NCBI GenBank assembly: GCA_900541205.1
Contig: UQIV01000001.1
Span: 180,626-244,625 of the forward strand
From: an uncultured Collinsella sp.
GTDB taxonomy: Bacteria > Actinomycetota > Coriobacteriia > Coriobacteriales > Coriobacteriaceae
Direction of reading: 5' to 3'
Length of the DNA stretch: 64,000 nt
Part shown: piece after piece, positions 8,449-14,792 of the stretch
Numbering within the stretch: position 1 is the stretch's first letter
Layout: each line of letters opens with the position of its first letter
Made by a program: the position numbers and the translations under genes
Notes under the pieces: generated by a model
The model's input: only the letters and a program-made list of their open reading frames with translations
The model's database searches: none
Told to the model about the DNA's origin: nothing

Positions 8449-8700
8449 ATGAGGGAGAAGCGCCCGGCGCTTGTCATCACGTTTCCCACCACGGCGGCCG
8501 CCATGGGCTGCGAGTCCCTGTGCATCGAGCGCGGCCTTCCCGGGCGAACGATTCCCGTGCCCGGGGAGGTCGCTGCCGGCTGCGGTCTGGCGTGGAAGGC
8601 GTTGCCTGCCGATGAGGAGCTGCTGCGCAGCGAGCTTGCCGCGGCGGGCGTTCCCACCGAGGGCTATACCGTGATTGATATGTGGGAGGTCGTGCGATGA
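8449..8700 (+). CDS. Small DUF3343 protein, putative Se/S carrier
   Basis: An 83-residue protein: VITFPTTAAAMGCESLCIERGLPGRTIPVPGEVAAGCGLAWK matches the DUF3343 core, with Cys at the MGCESLC and AGCGLAW positions. DUF3343 proteins are proposed sulfur/selenium carriers next to CsdB-like enzymes and YedF. Start at ATG 8449 after TTGGAGT; an in-frame TTG upstream at 8434 is less likely. The stop overlaps the next start (ATGA). A longer paralogue lies at 36663. Confidence 0.82.
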   Translation: MREKRPALVITFPTTAAAMGCESLCIERGLPGRTIPVPGEVAAGCGLAWKALPADEELLRSELAAAGVPTEGYTVIDMWEVVR

Positions 8701-9836
8701 TCTACCTGGATAACGCGGCGACGACCATGCACAAGCCGCAGACGGTCATCGATGCCGTGACGCAGGCGATGTGCTCGCTCGGCAATGCCGGGCGCGGTGC
8801 CACGTCGGGTGCCCTCGATGCCGCTCGTACGATTCACGCTTGCCGCGCCAAGCTTGCGCGCCTTTTTGGTTGCCCGAGGGCGGACCATGTGTGTTTTACG
8901 CCCAACTCCACGGCGGCGCTCAACACCGCCATCAACGGGGTGGTGCGCCCCGGCGACCGCGTGGTCACGACGGTGCTTGAGCACAATTCCGTGCTGCGTC
9001 CGCTCAATCGCTTGGCGACGGAGCAGGGTGTGACGGTTGAGCATGCGGGTTGCGATGCGAGCGGCGTGCTCGACTACGACGAGCTCGAGCGGCTGGTCAC
9101 GTCCGGTACGCGCGCCGTGGTGGTGACGCACGCCTCCAATGTGACCGGTAACGCGGTCGACATTGCGCGCGTGGTGGCCATCGCGCATGCGGCCGGCGCG
9201 CTGTTGATCGTCGATGCCTCTCAGTCTGCCGGCACGGCGCATATCGATATGCAGGCCATGGGGCTCGACGTCGTGTGCTTTACCGGCCACAAGGGGCTCA
9301 TGGGTCCGCAAGGGACCGGCGGGCTGGCCGTAGCGGAGGGCATTGACGTGGCTCCGTGGGCCATGGGCGGCACGGGTGTGCACAGCTTCGATGCACTGCA
9401 GCCGCTTGAGTGGCCCACGCGCCTTGAGGCGGGCACGCTCAACGGTCACGGCATCGCGGGACTTTCTGCCGGCCTCGACTTTATCGACGCCCAGGGTGGG
9501 GTCGAGGCGATTGCTGCCCACGAGAGTGCGCTCGCTGATCGCTTCCTTGCCGGTGTGCGCGAAATCCCCGGCATTGCGCTCTACGGTGCGTTTGATCAGC
9601 CCGTGCGCTCGGCGATCGTCTCACTCAACGTGGGCGAGATCGATTCGGCCGAGATCTCGGACGCGCTCATGCAAGGGTGGGGGATTGCGACGCGCCCCGG
9701 CGCCCATTGCGCTCCGCTCATGCACCGCGCGCTGGGAACCGAGCGCCAGGGTGTCGTCCGATTCTCGTTTGGCTATTTCAATACGGCCGAGGAAGTCGAC
9801 ACCGCGATTGACGCTTTGCGCGATTTAGCCTGCTAG
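8697..9836 (+). CDS. Cysteine desulfurase / selenocysteine lyase family protein (CsdB-like)
   Basis: A 379-residue class V aminotransferase-fold PLP enzyme. It opens MIYLDNAATTMHKP as in the IscS/CsdB superfamily. The PLP lysine is in VVCFTGHKGLMGPQGTGGL, and the substrate-attacking cysteine is in ATRPGAHCAPLMHRALGT. It would release S or Se from cysteine or selenocysteine. Co-location with selD, yedF and DUF3343 favours a role in selenium mobilisation over iron-sulfur assembly. ATG 8697 overlaps the upstream stop and follows GGGAGG. The last gene before a strong terminator. Confidence 0.88.
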   Translation: MIYLDNAATTMHKPQTVIDAVTQAMCSLGNAGRGATSGALDAARTIHACRAKLARLFGCPRADHVCFTPNSTAALNTAINGVVRPGDRVVTTVLEHNSVLRPLNRLATEQGVTVEHAGCDASGVLDYDELERLVTSGTRAVVVTHASNVTGNAVDIARVVAIAHAAGALLIVDASQSAGTAHIDMQAMGLDVVCFTGHKGLMGPQGTGGLAVAEGIDVAPWAMGGTGVHSFDALQPLEWPTRLEAGTLNGHGIAGLSAGLDFIDAQGGVEAIAAHESALADRFLAGVREIPGIALYGAFDQPVRSAIVSLNVGEIDSAEISDALMQGWGIATRPGAHCAPLMHRALGTERQGVVRFSFGYFNTAEEVDTAIDALRDLAC

Positions 9837-9850
9837 AGCGTATATACTTG

Positions 9851-9885
9851 CGGGACGGGTGTTTTTGCCCGTCCCGTTTTTGTTT
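9851..9885 (+). terminator. Rho-independent terminator of the selenium cluster
   Basis: CGGGACGGG (9851-9859) pairs perfectly with CCCGTCCCG (9868-9876), followed by TTTTTGTTT. It lies 14 bases after the CsdB-like gene and before brnQ. Confidence 0.9.
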
Positions 9886-9904
9886 CGACCCGAAAGGTGT
9901 GCCT

Positions 9905-11263
9905 ATGGCCTCATCCGCCCCGCGCGGCCTGCGCTCCGACCATGTCGTTACCGTCGGCATTGCGCTGTTCTCGATGCTCTTTGGCGCCGGTAACCTCATC
10001 ATTCCGCCGTTGCTGGCACTTCAGGCCGGTACCGCCACGCCACTTGCCATGATTGGCTTTTTGATTGCTGCCATCGGCCTGCCTGTTATGGGCTTTATCG
10101 CCGTGGCGCTCGCCGGAACGGCGCGTGAGCTTGCCGGCCGCGTGCACCCCAAGTTCGGTGAGTTCTTTGTCGCGGCGGTGTATCTGGCCATCGGCCCGTG
10201 CCTGGCTATTCCGCGCACGAGCTCCACGGCCTTCGAGATGCTGGTGCCGCTGCTGCCCGAGGGCGTCTCGCTCGGTACGGCTCGCCTGGTGTTTGCCGTT
10301 GGCTTCTTTGTCGTCGCGTTTGCGCTCACGCTGCGCCCGGGTGTCATCACACGCGTGCTCGGCCGCATTACGGGCCCCGCGCTCATTGCGCTCATTGTGC
10401 TGGTCGTGGGTGCTGCCGTGATCTCGCCGCTGGGACCGGCTGCCGCGCCTCAGGCTCCTTACGATGCAGGCGCCGCCGTGCAGGGCTTTCTGACTGGCTA
10501 TCAGACCATGGACCTGCTCGCGTCGCTCGCCTTCGGCATCATCATCGCCGAGACCATCCACGAGTTGGGTGTTACCGATGACAAGCGCGTGGCCTTCGAG
10601 ATTTCGCGTTCCGGTGTGATCGCCGGCGTGCTCATGGCCATCATCTACTGCGGCTTGGGCCTTGCCGGTATGCAGCTCGGCACCGTGATGCCCGACGCTA
10701 CCAACGGCGCCGCCATCCTCGCCCGTTCGGCCTCCATGCATTTTGGGCTTGCCGGCACGGTCGTGGTCTTTGCGATCTTTTTCCTTGCCTGCATGAACGT
10801 GTGCATCGGTCTTATTAGCTGCTGCTCGCGTTACTTCTGCGAGACGTACGTGGTTGAAGGGGGAGTGGAGGCCTCCGAGGAGGCCATGCGCCGTCCCTTT
10901 GCGGTTCTCGCCTTTGTGTTCGCGGCGTTTTCGTGCGTGCTCTCCAACGTGGGCCTCGACGTGATCCTTATGTTCTCGGTGCCCATGCTCAACGCCTTGT
11001 ATCCCGTTGCTATCGTGCTGGTTCTCATGGGTTTGGTACACGGCTTTTGCGACGCTCATCCGCAGGTGTGGGTCTGGGTCGGCGGCGTGGTCGCCGTGCA
11101 GAGCGTGATCACCTCGGTCCGCGATGCGTTCGTTGCGGGCGCGTGGCTGCCGTTTGATGCGCTACCCCTGGCAGACATCGGTGCCGCGTGGGCGCCGGTT
11201 GCCGTGGTTGCCTTTGTGATCGGTCTGCTCCATAGTCGTTTTGTCGCACATTCGAGGAGCTAA
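9905..11263 (+). CDS. brnQ: Branched-chain amino acid carrier, BrnQ/LIVCS family
   Basis: A 452-residue integral membrane protein with about twelve hydrophobic segments. The N-terminal FSMLFGAGNLIIPPLLALQAG, the PRTSSTAFEM segment and GFLTGYQTMDLLASLAFGIII are characteristic of BrnQ sodium-coupled carriers for leucine, isoleucine and valine. Start at ATG 9905 after CGAAAGG; an in-frame upstream start at 9848 would run through the terminator and is rejected. Monocistronic: a terminator precedes it and a tRNA promoter follows. Confidence 0.93.
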   Translation: MASSAPRGLRSDHVVTVGIALFSMLFGAGNLIIPPLLALQAGTATPLAMIGFLIAAIGLPVMGFIAVALAGTARELAGRVHPKFGEFFVAAVYLAIGPCLAIPRTSSTAFEMLVPLLPEGVSLGTARLVFAVGFFVVAFALTLRPGVITRVLGRITGPALIALIVLVVGAAVISPLGPAAAPQAPYDAGAAVQGFLTGYQTMDLLASLAFGIIIAETIHELGVTDDKRVAFEISRSGVIAGVLMAIIYCGLGLAGMQLGTVMPDATNGAAILARSASMHFGLAGTVVVFAIFFLACMNVCIGLISCCSRYFCETYVVEGGVEASEEAMRRPFAVLAFVFAAFSCVLSNVGLDVILMFSVPMLNALYPVAIVLVLMGLVHGFCDAHPQVWVWVGGVVAVQSVITSVRDAFVAGAWLPFDALPLADIGAAWAPVAVVAFVIGLLHSRFVAHSRS

Positions 11264-11274
11264 GGCATCAATGC

Positions 11275-11303
11275 TTGCACAGGCGGGGAGTCTCCCCTAT
11301 AAT
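11275..11303 (+). promoter_or_regulatory. Promoter for the tRNA-Pro/tRNA-Gly pair
   Basis: TTGCAC (11275-11280) and a perfect TATAAT (11298-11303) are separated by exactly 17 bases and lie about 50 bases upstream of tRNA-Pro. This is the clearest sigma-70-type promoter in the window. Confidence 0.85.
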
Positions 11304-11354
11304 TTCCTTCGCTTTGGGACACGCAAGGTTTAGACCTTAGCTGCTCAACACCTT

Positions 11355-11431
11355 CGGGACGTGGCGCAGTTTGGTAGCGCGCCTGCTTTGGGAGCAGGAT
11401 GTCGCAGGTTCAAATCCTGTCGTCCCGACCA
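11355..11431 (+). tRNA. tRNA-Pro (anticodon TGG)
   Basis: The acceptor arm CGGGACG pairs with CGTCCCG, with encoded CCA. The anticodon loop is TTTGGGA in stem CCTGC/GCAGG, reading TGG. The T loop is GGTTCAAATCC. Length 77 with genomic CCA. Confidence 0.97.
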
Positions 11432-11437
11432 TATCTT

Positions 11438-11511
11438 GCGGGCGTAGTTCAATGGTAGAACCCCAGCCTTCCAAGCTGATGACGCGGGTTCGATTCCCGT
11501 CGCCCGCTCCA
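11438..11511 (+). tRNA. tRNA-Gly (anticodon TCC)
   Basis: GCGGGCG pairs with CGCCCGC, with encoded CCA. The anticodon loop CTTCCAA reads TCC; the outermost anticodon-stem pair is a C-A mismatch. It is 6 bases after tRNA-Pro, so one transcript carries both. Confidence 0.97.
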
Positions 11512-11522
11512 TAAGATAGATG

Positions 11523-11558
11523 AATGGCTCTGGTTCCTTTTGGGACCAGAGCCATTTT
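11523..11558 (+). terminator. Terminator of the tRNA pair
   Basis: AATGGCTCTGGTTCC pairs with GGGACCAGAGCCATT (15 pairs, one G-U) around a short T-rich loop, followed by TT. It lies 12 bases after tRNA-Gly. Confidence 0.88.
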
Positions 11559-11591
11559 CGTATACATGCCGGGACCCCACATCCCCTCCTA

Positions 11592-11658
11592 AGTTGCGGT
11601 GAAATACGGACTGTTTTCCGGCTTTTATGGCCCATGTAGTCCGTATTTCACCGCAACT
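11592..11658. repeat. Palindromic intergenic element, family A copy 1
   Basis: The 21-base arm at 11592-11612 (GTTGCGGTGAAATACGGACT after the first A) is perfectly complementary to 11638-11658 around a 25-base loop. The left flank has CCCCTCCTA, a motif that recurs beside other copies. Related copies lie at 12872, 35333, 38747, 51000 and 52537. Copies 1 and 2 bracket the gene at 11844-12845. Confidence 0.9.
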
Positions 11659-11843
11659 ATTTGTAAGGTTGGATTCCGATGCCGTTGGGAGGGTCGTAGC
11701 GACCGTCTACCGAGAGTGTAAATATTTTTTGAACCTCTGACCTGCGACGTCAAGCTTTTGGTCAGCTTTTGGCAAGGCCTGCGGACGGAAGCATGCGATA
11801 GCGTAATGGTATTCTCTCCGTCGTGACGGTTATGGGGTTGGCC

Positions 11844-12845
11844 ATGCTCGATAAAGGCAAACATATACCGCAGTCATATGCAAGGATGCTATTCTCGGCC
11901 CTTGGAATTCATCAAGATGGACAGCTGCTTATAACAATTGATCCTTGGGATGAACGCCGTGCGCGTGAGCTTATGCAGGAAGAGCTCATGCTTCGTCTTT
12001 ACAACCACGTGTATGCGGATCCGGTCTATTGGAATAATCTTGGGGTTGAAGATCGTATCTTTCAGCTGGCATCCGCTATTGCGGTCGTTGAACCGGATGC
12101 TGTGTTTTGCGGATCGACAGCAGCGCTGCTCTACGGCATCGGCTCGGCGTATACGCTTCTGGATAAAGTGCAAGTGCTGCTGCCACGGTCTACAAGGCGT
12201 GATACGTATGAGTTCGTTGAATACAAGCGCTGGCGGGCGGGCGAAGTGTGGCGGCTAGGTCTGTTTACACTGACGGATCCGTGGCGAACGGTTGTTGATA
12301 TCGCTCGAACGAGCGCCTTTCGCTATGCGCAGGGCTATGTCGATGGCTTGGCCCGTGAGTACGATGTCGAACGCGAAGAGCTGCGAGCGTATGCGCAGGC
12401 AAATTGCCGAGGACTGCATGGCATCGCGCGTGCATTTGACGTTTTTGAGTATATGGATGGCAGGTCAGACAATGGCGGCGAGTCCGAGGCGAGAGCAGCG
12501 ATGATTCTCGCTGGAGTTTCCGCGCCTGAGCTTCAAGTTGAGATAACGCGACCGGGAAACGCTGGCTATTATCTAGCAGATTATGGCTGGCAGATGCCAG
12601 GCGGCTCATGGACGCTGGCAGAGCTGCATGGGCTAGGTAAGTTTGAAGACGAAGCTCAAAATGATCCAGAGCAAGCGGCGTCAAAAACCTATCGAGCGGC
12701 CCTCATGCGTGACGCGAACCTTCGCGCCATGGGCCACAACGTCATTCATTTCAAACTATCGGACACCTACGACGTGGAATCGTTCGGTGCCATGATGCGC
12801 GGTTACGGCATTCCGACAACAAAACCCTACGCCGACTCCCGATAG
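11844..12845 (+). CDS. Uncharacterised AbiEi-like protein with a predicted PD-(D/E)XK-type C-terminus
   Basis: A protein of about 333 residues that I recognise only loosely. The middle region (VVEPDAVFCGSTAALLYGI ... WRTVVDIARTSAF) resembles the AbiEi-type antitoxin/transcription-factor-like family common in actinobacteria, which often has a C-terminal DUF559/Vsr-like nuclease fold. The C-terminal pattern YYLADYGWQMPGGSWTLAELHGLGKFEDEA fits D...(E)LHGxGKF of that fold, so Asp and Glu/Lys may be catalytic. This is inference from motifs. Starts at GTG 11823, ATG 11832 and ATG 11844 are in frame; I prefer 11844 because GGGG lies six bases upstream. Base composition is visibly poorer in GC than its neighbours and it is bracketed by two hairpin elements, which suggests acquisition. 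Confidence 0.6.
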   Translation: MLDKGKHIPQSYARMLFSALGIHQDGQLLITIDPWDERRARELMQEELMLRLYNHVYADPVYWNNLGVEDRIFQLASAIAVVEPDAVFCGSTAALLYGIGSAYTLLDKVQVLLPRSTRRDTYEFVEYKRWRAGEVWRLGLFTLTDPWRTVVDIARTSAFRYAQGYVDGLAREYDVEREELRAYAQANCRGLHGIARAFDVFEYMDGRSDNGGESEARAAMILAGVSAPELQVEITRPGNAGYYLADYGWQMPGGSWTLAELHGLGKFEDEAQNDPEQAASKTYRAALMRDANLRAMGHNVIHFKLSDTYDVESFGAMMRGYGIPTTKPYADSR

Positions 12846-12871
12846 CGAAATTGTTCGCAGCCAACCTTCAA

Positions 12872-12942
12872 TAAGTTGCGGTGAAATACGGACTGTTGAG
12901 GCCTTTAAAGGCATAAATCAGTCCGTATTTCACCGCAACTTA
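12872..12942. repeat. Palindromic intergenic element, family A copy 2
   Basis: A perfect stem of 24 pairs: 12872-12895 with 12919-12942, same arm sequence as copy 1. The loop contains a second small palindrome, GCCTTTAAAGGC. The right flank reads TTAGGAGGGGG, which mirrors CCCCTCCTAA at the left of copy 1. It lies 26 bases after the upstream gene and next to the 3' end of the minus-strand toxin gene. Confidence 0.92.
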
Positions 12943-12955
12943 GGAGGGGGTGGGG

Positions 12956-13453
12956 TTAGCTGCGGGGGCGGTGGCGGAGCTTGTCGATGGTGGAGTCGGT
13001 GCTGTGGCCGCGGGCGTCGGTGCTTCGACTGCGGGCTTCGACGACGCGGTCGCGAGCGTCGGCTGCGGTTTGGCGTTTGCGGCGGTAGTCGATCATGCCT
13101 TGGATGATGGGCTTGCCAAAGCTCACGACATCATCGTTGTAGATGGCGGTTCGGGCTGCGAGGAGGCAGTCGGAAAAGTCCATATGGGTCTTGCCAAAGA
13201 GTTTGATGGCAAGGGCGACAACAGTGGGCTCGTCGACCATGACGTCATCGAGCAGCCTTTTCATGGCCGCAGCAATCTCAACGCGGGGAACCTTATAGAC
13301 GTCGCGCAGCGTGACCACGACGCGCGTGATGATTTCGGGGTAGACACGAGCGGTGCGCGTGGCGATGACTTTGGCGGCGCGCGGTGACAGGACCTCGTCG
13401 TCGTCAAGCAGGTAGCGTAGGATGACGGTCTCGTCGATGATGGTGCTACTCAT
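12956..13453 (-). CDS. PIN-domain protein, probable toxin of a toxin-antitoxin pair
   Basis: A 165-residue protein with a PIN-like pattern: N-terminal IIDETVILRYLLDDDEVLSPRAAKV (acidic residue at 7), the central ITRVVVTLRDVYKV, and the C-terminal FSDCLLAARTAIYNDDVVSFGKPI matching the conserved D-x-LxAA and final SFD-like strand. PIN toxins are Mg-dependent RNases of the VapC type. One central acidic residue usually seen (E in the second motif) is not obvious. The last 25 residues are basic and serine-rich. Its start overlaps the stop of the upstream RelB-like gene by 8 bases. Confidence 0.75.
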   Translation of the reverse strand: MSSTIIDETVILRYLLDDDEVLSPRAAKVIATRTARVYPEIITRVVVTLRDVYKVPRVEIAAAMKRLLDDVMVDEPTVVALAIKLFGKTHMDFSDCLLAARTAIYNDDVVSFGKPIIQGMIDYRRKRQTAADARDRVVEARSRSTDARGHSTDSTIDKLRHRPRS

Positions 13454-13769
13454 GGATATCTACTTCCTCGGGACCCAAAACCGACTCGTCGCTTTCTGTG
13501 GCTAGGTATTCAATCCAGGCATTGCGCTCCTCGGAGCGGCGATTGGGGTCCCCATATGCTTTGAGCAGTCCATAGTCGGCCGTGCCGTCCTTGGAGCGCA
13601 CGGCGACCGGCTGAAAGGGGAGCTTGCGCATCAAAATACTCTGCGCGACAAATAGACGGACAGCCTCGGCGAGCGATGTGCCCATGGCGTCGTAGAGACG
13701 CTCGGCATGCTGCTTGTCTTCCTCGCGAATGCGCACCTGCAGGATGGCTCGTTTTTGAGTCGATGACAT
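13446..13769 (-). CDS. RelB/DinJ-family antitoxin
   Basis: A 107-residue protein. ILQVRIREEDKQHAERLYDAMGTSLAEAVRLFVAQSILMRKLPF is a ribbon-helix-helix DNA-binding segment of the RelB/DinJ type; the acidic C-terminus (ESDESVLGPEEVDIHE) should bind the toxin. Start ATG 13769 follows GGGAGG with six-base spacing; a GTG at 13772 is less likely. RelB-type antitoxins usually pair with RelE-fold toxins, so pairing with a PIN-like protein is a hybrid arrangement. Palindromes upstream (13796-13833) may be its operator. Confidence 0.8.
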   Translation of the reverse strand: MSSTQKRAILQVRIREEDKQHAERLYDAMGTSLAEAVRLFVAQSILMRKLPFQPVAVRSKDGTADYGLLKAYGDPNRRSEERNAWIEYLATESDESVLGPEEVDIHE

Positions 13770-13795
13770 CACTGGCCTCCCTTAATGAGCGTGCA

Positions 13796-13833
13796 ATTTG
13801 AATAGTCAAATACAACATCGGCTAATAATAGCC
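13796..13833 (-). promoter_or_regulatory. Twin small palindromes upstream of the RelB-PIN operon
   Basis: ATTTGA-ATAG-TCAAAT (13796-13811) and GGCTA-ATAA-TAGCC (13820-13833) lie 27-64 bases upstream of the antitoxin start. Ribbon-helix-helix antitoxins autorepress at such sites. Function inferred. Confidence 0.45.
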
Positions 13834-14198
13834 AATCTTACAACCACTACTTTATTGCACTAGAGTAATTGAGTGTAAATGATATTACAAACGTACTACA
13901 TCCTTCAGAAACAAGCGTGAAATCTCCCTTGGATGTACGCATGTAATACACTCACCTTTATAGCTTCTAGAGAATAATTCCAACCTGCCAAAACCCCTGC
14001 AATACACCCGTATTGCAGGGCCTATGCTCAAGTTTGCCACCTGCAACTGCGTATATTTAACCTGTATATCGTTGGAGGAATTCTATCGAAGTGCCTGTTT
14101 CGCCGCATGCACTCGATACGCCGATGCCGGACCACGGGCGGTCCGGGGCAACGTCGGCAGGGTCTCTCCGGCATGGGATTCAGGAGGGAGTGAACAAC
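13834..14198. other. AT-rich divergent intergenic region and formate-hydrogenlyase leader
   Basis: This gap separates the minus-strand RelB-PIN pair from the plus-strand formate hydrogenlyase genes. It is clearly richer in A+T than its surroundings up to about 14070 and then GC-rich. It contains a perfect palindrome (13995-14020), a GGAGG at 14074 followed by an in-frame GTG at 14091 that could extend the first gene by 36 residues, and several complementary segments (CCGGACC 14127-14133 with GGTCCGG 14140-14146; ATGCCGG 14124-14130 with CCGGCAT 14168-14174) that would fold the leader. I see no convincing gene in it. Confidence 0.5.
13995..14020. promoter_or_regulatory. Perfect palindrome upstream of the formate hydrogenlyase genes
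   Basis: CCCTGCAATAC-ACCC-GTATTGCAGGG: 11 perfect pairs about 180 bases before the first gene. No T-run follows, so an operator (activator or repressor site) is more likely than a terminator. The regulator is unknown; no fhlA/hyfR homologue is in the window. Confidence 0.55.
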
Positions 14199-14717
14199 AT
14201 GGGCAATAAACGAGTCGTGGCTGATTCTTCACGCTGCATTGGGTGTCAAACCTGCATGGCGGCGTGCATCGAGGCACACGATATTCCCGGCAACATCGCC
14301 GCACCTCGCTTGCGCGTAACGCGCACCTACGAGATTTCCGCGCCGGTGGCATGTCACCACTGCGAGGACGCTCCGTGCGCCAAGGCCTGCCCCACGGGTG
14401 CTTTGTTCTTTGATCCAAAGAACCATCGCATCGGCGTCAACGAGGACAACTGCATCGGTTGCAAGAGCTGCGTCATGGCATGCCCCTTTGGCGCCGTGAG
14501 CGTGGCGACCACGCAGGTCCCCGTCTTGATGGGCGACGTTCGCGTGGGTTCGCAGACTAAGAGCTTCGTGCTCAAGTGCGACCTGTGCGTGGACCGTCCC
14601 GGCGGTCCGGCGTGTGCCGAGGCGTGCCCGACCAAGGGCCTCACCCTGGTAGACGAGGAGCGTCTGGCAGAACTGACTGCCGAGCGTGCCCGCGCCACCA
14701 TCGAAAACGAGGCGTAA
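14199..14717 (+). CDS. hydN: 4Fe-4S electron-transfer protein, HydN type, of formate dehydrogenase H
   Basis: A 172-residue ferredoxin-like subunit with four cysteine clusters: CIGCQTCMAAC, CHHCEDAPCAKACP, CIGCKSCVMACP and CDLCVDRPGGPACAEACP. The arrangement and length match E. coli HydN. It would move electrons from FdhF toward the membrane hydrogenase or be needed for FdhF activity. I chose ATG 14199 because CAGGAGGGAG lies directly upstream; an in-frame GTG at 14091 would add 36 non-conserved residues. fdhF follows 75 bases later. Confidence 0.85.
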   Translation: MGNKRVVADSSRCIGCQTCMAACIEAHDIPGNIAAPRLRVTRTYEISAPVACHHCEDAPCAKACPTGALFFDPKNHRIGVNEDNCIGCKSCVMACPFGAVSVATTQVPVLMGDVRVGSQTKSFVLKCDLCVDRPGGPACAEACPTKGLTLVDEERLAELTAERARATIENEA

Positions 14718-14792
14718 GCGTCGGGGCGACAGGCCCAATGATTGTCAAATTAGTACCGAGTATTCGGTAGCAGAGAAAGGAAGGAGGGTGTC

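Noticed and set aside
11337..11635. Minus-strand open frames of 81 and 96 codons
   Set aside because: They run across two perfect tRNA genes and a terminator; no ribosome site supports them.
12950..13387. A glycine/valine-rich plus-strand frame of 145 codons
   Set aside because: It is antisense to the PIN-like gene, which has family motifs and a coupled antitoxin.
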